Translations under genes and position numbers: made by a program
The notes under the pieces: model-generated
Databases searched by the model: none
What the model saw: only the letters and a program-made list of their open reading frames with translations
Told to the model about the DNA's origin: nothing
NCBI RefSeq assembly: GCF_017316305.2
Contig: NZ_CP147250.1
Location: 1,936,001 to 2,000,000 of the forward strand
Direction of reading: 5' to 3'
DNA length: 64,000 bases
Source: Enterococcus sp. DIV1094
Lineage (GTDB): Bacteria; Bacillota; Bacilli; Lactobacillales; Enterococcaceae
Shown: positions 59,098 through 64,000 of the stretch, in pieces
Position numbering within the stretch: position 1 is the first letter of the stretch
Layout of the letters: every line of letters begins with the position of its first letter

Positions 59098-59529
59098 ATG
59101 AAGATAGCATTGATTGCACATGATCGCAAAAAAGAATTGATGATCAAATTTACTACTGCCTATAAAACGATACTTGAACAACATGAACTATTCGCGACAG
59201 GGACGACCGGACAAAAGATTGCAGAAGCGACAGGACTATCCGTCCATCGATTCAACTCAGGGCCTTTAGGCGGGGATCAACAGATTGGGGCGATGATCTC
59301 GGAAGATGAATTGGATCTAGTGATTTTCCTTCGTGATCCTTTAGCGGCTCAACCGCATGAGCCTGATGTGACTGCGTTGATCCGATTAGCTGATGTTTAT
59401 GATATCCCTTTAGCAACGAATATCGGTACCGCAGAAGTTTTATTGCGAGGACTTGAAGCAGGGTTTTTCAAGTTCCGAGAAGTCATCCATGAAGAGGGCA
59501 GCAAGATTCCTTTTCCCAACCATCTATAA
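59098..59529 (+). CDS. mgsA: Methylglyoxal synthase
   Basis: 143 residues of normal length. Motifs are [11 protein letters not shown] at the start, [16 protein letters not shown], the phosphate-binding [14 protein letters not shown], the catalytic [15 protein letters not shown] and [10 protein letters not shown]. It converts dihydroxyacetone phosphate to methylglyoxal, a bypass when phosphate is low. The start follows AAAAGGAGCGATGACAG. Confidence 0.94.
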   Translation: MKIALIAHDRKKELMIKFTTAYKTILEQHELFATGTTGQKIAEATGLSVHRFNSGPLGGDQQIGAMISEDELDLVIFLRDPLAAQPHEPDVTALIRLADVYDIPLATNIGTAEVLLRGLEAGFFKFREVIHEEGSKIPFPNHL

Positions 59530-59627
59530 AAATTCGTGTTTTGTGGTTATTCATTAGGATTTGTTTGTTAAATGTCTGTTACGTTACGAACTAATGAATT
59601 GTTTTTGATAGAAATATTAGTTTTTTA

Positions 59628-59657
59628 TTTACACAGAATCCTTTTCTATGCTATAGT
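59628..59657 (+). promoter_or_regulatory. Promoter of the THF riboswitch-folT unit
   Basis: TTTACA (59628-59633), 18-base spacer, TATAGT (59652-59657). Confidence 0.65.
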
Positions 59658-59681
59658 TTGTCTGGGATAAATTCCCACTAT

Positions 59682-59781
59682 CAACAGAGTAGAAAGTAAA
59701 GCGTTAAGTGCTTAGAGGATGGGATGTTGCCTCTAGGACGAAGGACATTTGTTCGCGGTTTTATTTTCGCATTCGCTGCAT
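59682..59781 (+). promoter_or_regulatory. Tetrahydrofolate riboswitch
   Basis: The sequence shows AGAGTAGA, GCGTTAAGTG, GGATGGGATGTTGCC and, 3', GACGAAGGACATT then TCGCATTCGCTGC. These are the conserved joining regions and loops of the THF aptamer in the right order. It precedes a folate transporter gene, as in many Firmicutes. Its 3' end reaches close to the ribosome site of folT, so control is probably on translation. Confidence 0.85.
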
Positions 59782-59816
59782 GAAACATGTAGCAGCTCTT
59801 AAAGGAGATGCTAGAA

Positions 59817-60350
59817 ATGAAGAAAAATCGTTTAGATGCTCGTATGATTACGATCATGGGACTGTTGATCGCCTTGATGGTCACGCTGTCTCGCTTAGTT
59901 TCATTTGAAACACCATTACTCAAAATCAGTGTAACATTCATTCCCCAAGTGGTCATGGGTATTTTATTTGGCCCATTTTGGACAGGGATCGGGTCTGTTT
60001 TAGCTGATGTCGTGGGTATGGCATTATTTCCTAAATCTGTCTTTTTCATCGGCTTCACGTTGAATGCTTTTATTGAAGGAGCGATTTATGGTTTCTTTTT
60101 CTATCGCAAAGAGATCACTTGGAAAAATGCGATCTTAGCAACACTTAGTGTGACAGTGCTCATTAGTTTGATCCTGACACCACTATGGTTAGTCATTATG
60201 TACCAAGTACCGATGAACTGGGTATTTTGGGGACCACGTTTATTAAGAGCCATTATCTGGGTGCCAATCCAATCAATCATGATCTACGTGATTGGGCGTG
60301 CCATGCCATATAAAAGAATTTTGCGGAGTTTAACGACGCATACAAAATAA
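59817..60350 (+). CDS. folT: ECF transporter S component for folate (FolT)
   Basis: 177 residues with five to six membrane segments. The N-terminal MITIMGLLIALMVTLSRLV and FIPQVVMGILFGPFWTGIGS fit FolT. The riboswitch upstream supports folate as the ligand. The ATG at 59817 follows AAAGGAG by 9 bases; the ATG at 59808 lies at the end of that site. It ends at a bidirectional terminator. Confidence 0.87.
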   Translation: MKKNRLDARMITIMGLLIALMVTLSRLVSFETPLLKISVTFIPQVVMGILFGPFWTGIGSVLADVVGMALFPKSVFFIGFTLNAFIEGAIYGFFFYRKEITWKNAILATLSVTVLISLILTPLWLVIMYQVPMNWVFWGPRLLRAIIWVPIQSIMIYVIGRAMPYKRILRSLTTHTK

Positions 60351-60394
60351 AAAAACAAGCAGTCTTCCCATCCCAGAAGACTGCTTGTTTTTTT
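60351..60394. terminator. Bidirectional terminator between folT and the ABC exporter
   Basis: AAAACAAGCAGTCTTC pairs exactly with GAAGACTGCTTGTTTT (60376-60391), with A and T runs on the two sides. Confidence 0.88.
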
Positions 60395-60445
60395 ATCTAT
60401 AGGAGACGAAACATTTTTGTTCCGACTTCTCTCTACAAATGCTCA

Positions 60446-62221
60446 TTATTTTTCAGCTGATCCAGTAAATTGTGCTTGATAAAGCTGACGATAGTTCCCA
60501 TCTGCGATCTTCAATAATTCGTCATGCATACCCATTTCTACGATTGCTCCTTGATCCATGACGAGGATCTGATCGGCATTTTTGATCGTCGATAAGCGAT
60601 GGGCGATCACGAAACTGGTTTTTCCTTCCATCATTTTTAGAAAGGCATTTTGGATTTTCTTTTCCGTCAATGTATCCACAGAACTTGTCGCTTCATCAAG
60701 TATCAACATCGGTGGATTACTGATCATGGTACGCGCGATCGTTAGTAGTTGGCGTTGCCCATCGGAGATTTTTAATCCTTGTCCACCGATACGTGTATCT
60801 AGTTTTTCAGGTAAGCGTTGGACGAATTCGTACATATATGCTGATTTGAGTGCATCATTGATTTCTTCATCACTTGCATCCGGTTTTCCGTAACGTAAAT
60901 TTTCTCGTAACGTACTGTCGAATAACCATGTATCTTGTAAGACCATACCAAAACTCTTACGTAAGGAGTCACGAGCGATTTGAGTAATATCATAATCGTC
61001 GATCGTGATCGTTCCAGAGTTAACATCGTAAAAACGCATCAACAAATTCACTAAGGTCGATTTACCCGCACCAGTTTTACCAACGATTGCGACCGTTTGC
61101 CCAGGTTTGGCAACAAAGCTAAAGTTTTCGATCAAGCGTTGTTGTGGCTCATACGAGAAAGAAACATGTTTGAAAGCGACCTCGCCTTTGATCGTTTTAG
61201 GATCAAGTTGATAAGCAAAAGGTTCATCAGGCGTTTCTTCCGGTTGGTCGATCAATTCAAAAGCTCGTTCTAAACCAGAAAAAGCTGTTTGGATCTGCGT
61301 GGTGATACCTGACAATTCAATAAACGGTTTTGAAAACTGACTAGAATAGATCGTAAAGCTTGAAATAATACCAACAGTGATCGTTGAATCACTTCTTAAT
61401 GCAAGTAACCCACCAATCAATCCGATGGAAAGATAGGCTAAGTGATCGACAAAACGAGAAGAAGGGTTCGTCAATGAAGAAGAAAACTGCGCACGTTGTC
61501 CTTTCTCATATAGATCGGCATTCAATGCGCTGAATTGTTGTTGATTGACTTCTTCTTGTTGGAACGCTTTGATGATTTTTTGATTACCGATTCGTTCCGT
61601 CACAAAACCTGAGATATTTCCGATGATTTTTTGTTGGTTATCAAAATCATTTTGAGAAGCTCGTGCAACTAACCAGCTAACTAAGAAAATGATCGGTGTC
61701 GAACAGATCACAACAAGGGTCAATAATGGACTCAAGTTGAGCATGAAAATCAAGGAGAGGATAATGATCGCCACGCCAGAAAACAATTGATTGAACGCCG
61801 CCGAGATTGCAATGGAGATGTTGTCCATATCGTTCGTAAAGCGGCTGACGATGTTCCCATGGGAATTTTGATCGTAATATCTTAAAGGTAAAAGATTCAA
61901 ACGAGCAAAGGCATCTTTTCTTAGATTAGCAACAGATAGGTATGCTAATCGATTACTCAATACTTGGATCAACCATTGGCTGATGACATTCAGTAATACG
62001 ATCCCGCCGAACATCAAAAGTAATTGGGCCAACCGAGTAAAGTTGACTTGGCCGATCCCAACCATTTGATCGATACTTTGACCAATTTGTAGTGTCATGA
62101 CGACGGTAGCAACACCATTGATGATCCCCAACAAGACAGCCAGCCAAATTTCTCGTGGATGTGCAGTCAGATAGGGAACAAAGCGTTTGAGGGTTTGCAT
62201 GGATAATTTTTTCGACTTCAT
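60446..62221 (-). CDS. Heterodimeric ABC multidrug exporter, second subunit (EfrB/LmrD-like)
   Basis: 591 residues: six membrane segments in the first 310, then an ATPase domain. Walker A is GKTGAGKST, signature ISDGQRQLLTIARTM, Walker B MLILDEATSSVDT, switch His in VIAHRLSTI. All are canonical, so this subunit supplies the working catalytic glutamate. It lies one base after its partner gene and should form a drug or lipid exporter with it. Confidence 0.88.
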   Translation of the reverse strand: MKSKKLSMQTLKRFVPYLTAHPREIWLAVLLGIINGVATVVMTLQIGQSIDQMVGIGQVNFTRLAQLLLMFGGIVLLNVISQWLIQVLSNRLAYLSVANLRKDAFARLNLLPLRYYDQNSHGNIVSRFTNDMDNISIAISAAFNQLFSGVAIIILSLIFMLNLSPLLTLVVICSTPIIFLVSWLVARASQNDFDNQQKIIGNISGFVTERIGNQKIIKAFQQEEVNQQQFSALNADLYEKGQRAQFSSSLTNPSSRFVDHLAYLSIGLIGGLLALRSDSTITVGIISSFTIYSSQFSKPFIELSGITTQIQTAFSGLERAFELIDQPEETPDEPFAYQLDPKTIKGEVAFKHVSFSYEPQQRLIENFSFVAKPGQTVAIVGKTGAGKSTLVNLLMRFYDVNSGTITIDDYDITQIARDSLRKSFGMVLQDTWLFDSTLRENLRYGKPDASDEEINDALKSAYMYEFVQRLPEKLDTRIGGQGLKISDGQRQLLTIARTMISNPPMLILDEATSSVDTLTEKKIQNAFLKMMEGKTSFVIAHRLSTIKNADQILVMDQGAIVEMGMHDELLKIADGNYRQLYQAQFTGSAEK

Positions 62222-62222
62222 C

Positions 62223-63938
62223 TTATTCCTCCTCCTGAGATGCTACGATTTCACGATACTCAAACGAGTGATCCAGTAGTTCATCATGTGTTCCTTGTGC
62301 CACGATTTGACCTTGATCCATAACGAGGATACGCTCCGCTTGTTGGATCGAACGAATCCGTTGAGAAATAATGATGACCGTTGTATCAAGGGAAGACTGG
62401 AGCGCTTTTCGTAAGTTTAAATCTGTTTGGTAATCCAACGCACTTAATGAATCATCTAAAATCAAGAGGGCTGGTTTGGCAATCAACGCGCGGGCAATCG
62501 TCAAACGTTGTTTTTGTCCACCGGAAAAGTTTTTCCCATTTTCCATGACTCTTGTGTCCAATCCTTTTGGCAATTGGCGAACAAAATCCTCGGCTTGCGC
62601 AATCGCTAAAGCTTCCCAACATTCTGCGTCTGTCGCTTCTGGTTTGCCCCACTGAAGATTGTCACGAATCGTTCCAGTAAACAAGACGGCTGTTTGTGGG
62701 ACTTGTGAGATTTGGCTCCGTAAAACATCTAATGGCCAGTCACGAACGTCTTGCTCATTAAAGATCACTGCGCCCGAACTAACATCATAAAAGCGTGGGA
62801 TCAATTGCGTCAATGTCGTTTTCCCACTACCAGTTGGTCCGATGATCCCTAGAACTGTCTGGCGTTTCAGTTTGAAGTTGATTCCTTGCAGGGATAGACC
62901 TGATTCTGGTGTATAACGAAAATCTACGTCTTTAAATTGTAAGATATCTTCCGCATCCATCGTTGGTTCAAGCGAACTTTCAGGATCAGTGATGCTATTT
63001 TCAGTATCTAAAACTTCTTTGACCCGTTTGCCGGAAGCTTCTGCACGTGTGAAGATCACGACAAGATTTGAAACAACGATCAGGGCAAGTAACATTTGAT
63101 TCATGTAGTTGATCAGTGCTAAGACTTGTCCTTGTTGTAAGGAACCGATATTTACTTTGATCCCACCGACAGTCAATAAACAGATGATGCCGACATTCAT
63201 GATCAATGTCGTAGCTGGGGAAAGTAAAGCAGAGATATTAGACACACGTAAATAATTTTTTGCCAAGACATCAGTGTTTTCATCAAATGTTTTGATTTCT
63301 TTGTTTGTGCGAGAAAATGCACGGATCACACGAACACCACTTAAATTTTGGCTGACAGTCTCATTCAGACCGTCTAATTTTTCTTGGACTTTTTGATAGA
63401 GGGGAATCGTCTTACGGATAATAAAGTATAAAATGACTGAAAAAATAGGTAACAAAGCTAAGAAGAATAGTCCAACTTGCCAGTCGATCACAAAAGCCAT
63501 TACCACAGACCCAATACTTAAAAAAGGGGCACGGATCAATAAACGAATCACCATTGCGAGTGCCAGTTGTAGTTGATTGATGTCATTTGTCATTCGCGTG
63601 ATCAACGTATCGGTGCCAAAATGATTTAATTCACTGTGAGAAAATGTATTGATTTTTTTGATAAGTTGGTTCCTAAGTTCTGTCCCAAAACCTTGAGAGG
63701 CAATGGATGAGTAATATTGACAAATAATGGCACAAATCAGTCCGATCACTGACATGGCGATCATCCAAATACCCATGTTGATGATCACTTCACGATTGTT
63801 CATTTTCAACCCATTATCGATCAGCGAAGCCATCATCAAAGGTAAGATCAATTCAAAGACAGCTTCTAAGAATTTGAACACAGGACCTAGGATGATTTGT
63901 TTTCGATAGTCTTTCGCATAGCGCAATAACTGAATCAT
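62223..63938 (-). CDS. Heterodimeric ABC multidrug exporter, first subunit with degenerate ATP site (EfrA/LmrC-like)
   Basis: 571 residues: six membrane segments, then an ATPase domain with Walker A GPTGSGKTT and signature FSGGQKQRLTIARAL. The Walker B region reads LLILDDSLSALD, with Asp in place of the catalytic Glu, and the switch region reads IISQRIRSI, with Gln in place of His. This is the known signature of the inactive site in heterodimeric exporters. The ATG at 63938 follows AGGAGG; the frame open to 63992 has no better start. The promoter lies beyond or near the window edge. Confidence 0.87.
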   Translation of the reverse strand: MIQLLRYAKDYRKQIILGPVFKFLEAVFELILPLMMASLIDNGLKMNNREVIINMGIWMIAMSVIGLICAIICQYYSSIASQGFGTELRNQLIKKINTFSHSELNHFGTDTLITRMTNDINQLQLALAMVIRLLIRAPFLSIGSVVMAFVIDWQVGLFFLALLPIFSVILYFIIRKTIPLYQKVQEKLDGLNETVSQNLSGVRVIRAFSRTNKEIKTFDENTDVLAKNYLRVSNISALLSPATTLIMNVGIICLLTVGGIKVNIGSLQQGQVLALINYMNQMLLALIVVSNLVVIFTRAEASGKRVKEVLDTENSITDPESSLEPTMDAEDILQFKDVDFRYTPESGLSLQGINFKLKRQTVLGIIGPTGSGKTTLTQLIPRFYDVSSGAVIFNEQDVRDWPLDVLRSQISQVPQTAVLFTGTIRDNLQWGKPEATDAECWEALAIAQAEDFVRQLPKGLDTRVMENGKNFSGGQKQRLTIARALIAKPALLILDDSLSALDYQTDLNLRKALQSSLDTTVIIISQRIRSIQQAERILVMDQGQIVAQGTHDELLDHSFEYREIVASQEEE

Positions 63939-64000
63939 AAAATTTCCTCCTAAAAACGAGTTACCCAATCTTGTTCTAACGTCTGTCGGCATAAACCAAA

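Overview
The window comes from a low-GC Gram-positive bacterium, almost certainly an Enterococcus of the E. faecium species group. The reasons are strong Shine-Dalgarno sequences before nearly every gene, a His-type T-box, a THF riboswitch, NiaR-like and cre operators, and a chromosomal aminoglycoside 6'-N-acetyltransferase of the AAC(6')-Ii/Iid/Iih type. That enzyme resembles but does not equal the E. faecium form as I remember it, so the species is left open.

Layout. 0-8.2 kb: the tail of a sugar transporter, an amino-acid permease, telA/xpaC, a nudF-macP-mtnN-pncA run and the peptidase pepO. 8.2-10.8 kb: a TnpB-only IS200/IS605-type element that abuts, and probably truncated, a C39-like peptidase gene. 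10.9-13.6 kb: prs, a cysteine desulfurase and its DUF1831 partner. Their usual neighbour mnmA lies 6 kb away at 19.8 kb. The space between holds an MFS exporter, a phosphoesterase and an AT-rich tandem array of small paralogous membrane proteins (17.0-19.6 kb) that I cannot assign to any known system. 21-28.6 kb: a TetR-controlled MFS pump, topB, and a T-box-controlled histidine-type ABC importer. 28.8-36.1 kb: a GH1 glycosidase, ftsK, two membrane proteins, rlmN and aac(6')-I, followed by an ISL3-family insertion sequence with inverted and direct repeats.

37.9-45.3 kb: an oppABCDF peptide importer. Directly after oppF, and apparently in the same operon, lies a TnpB homologue that has lost the first RuvC aspartate, the zinc finger and the third RuvC motif. 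This matches the oppF-associated TldR proteins (nuclease-dead RNA-guided repressors derived from TnpB), and a guide-RNA scaffold-like structure follows it. This is the most striking system in the window.

45.3-64 kb: an NrtR-like regulator, metG, a MerR gene with a stop codon inside its first DNA-binding domain, a VOC protein, a class II Fic protein, an amino-acid exchanger, tatD-rnmV-rsmA, a niacin-type ECF S component under two operators, msmK with a cre site, a decayed PemIK toxin-antitoxin pair, mgsA, a THF-riboswitch-controlled folT, and a heterodimeric ABC multidrug exporter with one degenerate ATP site.

The genes are mostly housekeeping and nutrient uptake (NAD precursors, folate, histidine, peptides). 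Mobile-element history is visible at 8.5 kb, 36-37.7 kb and 44.2 kb, and gene decay at 9.9, 17.7, 49.6 and 58.8 kb. All assignments rest on reading the sequence and remembered family features. No database search was run.
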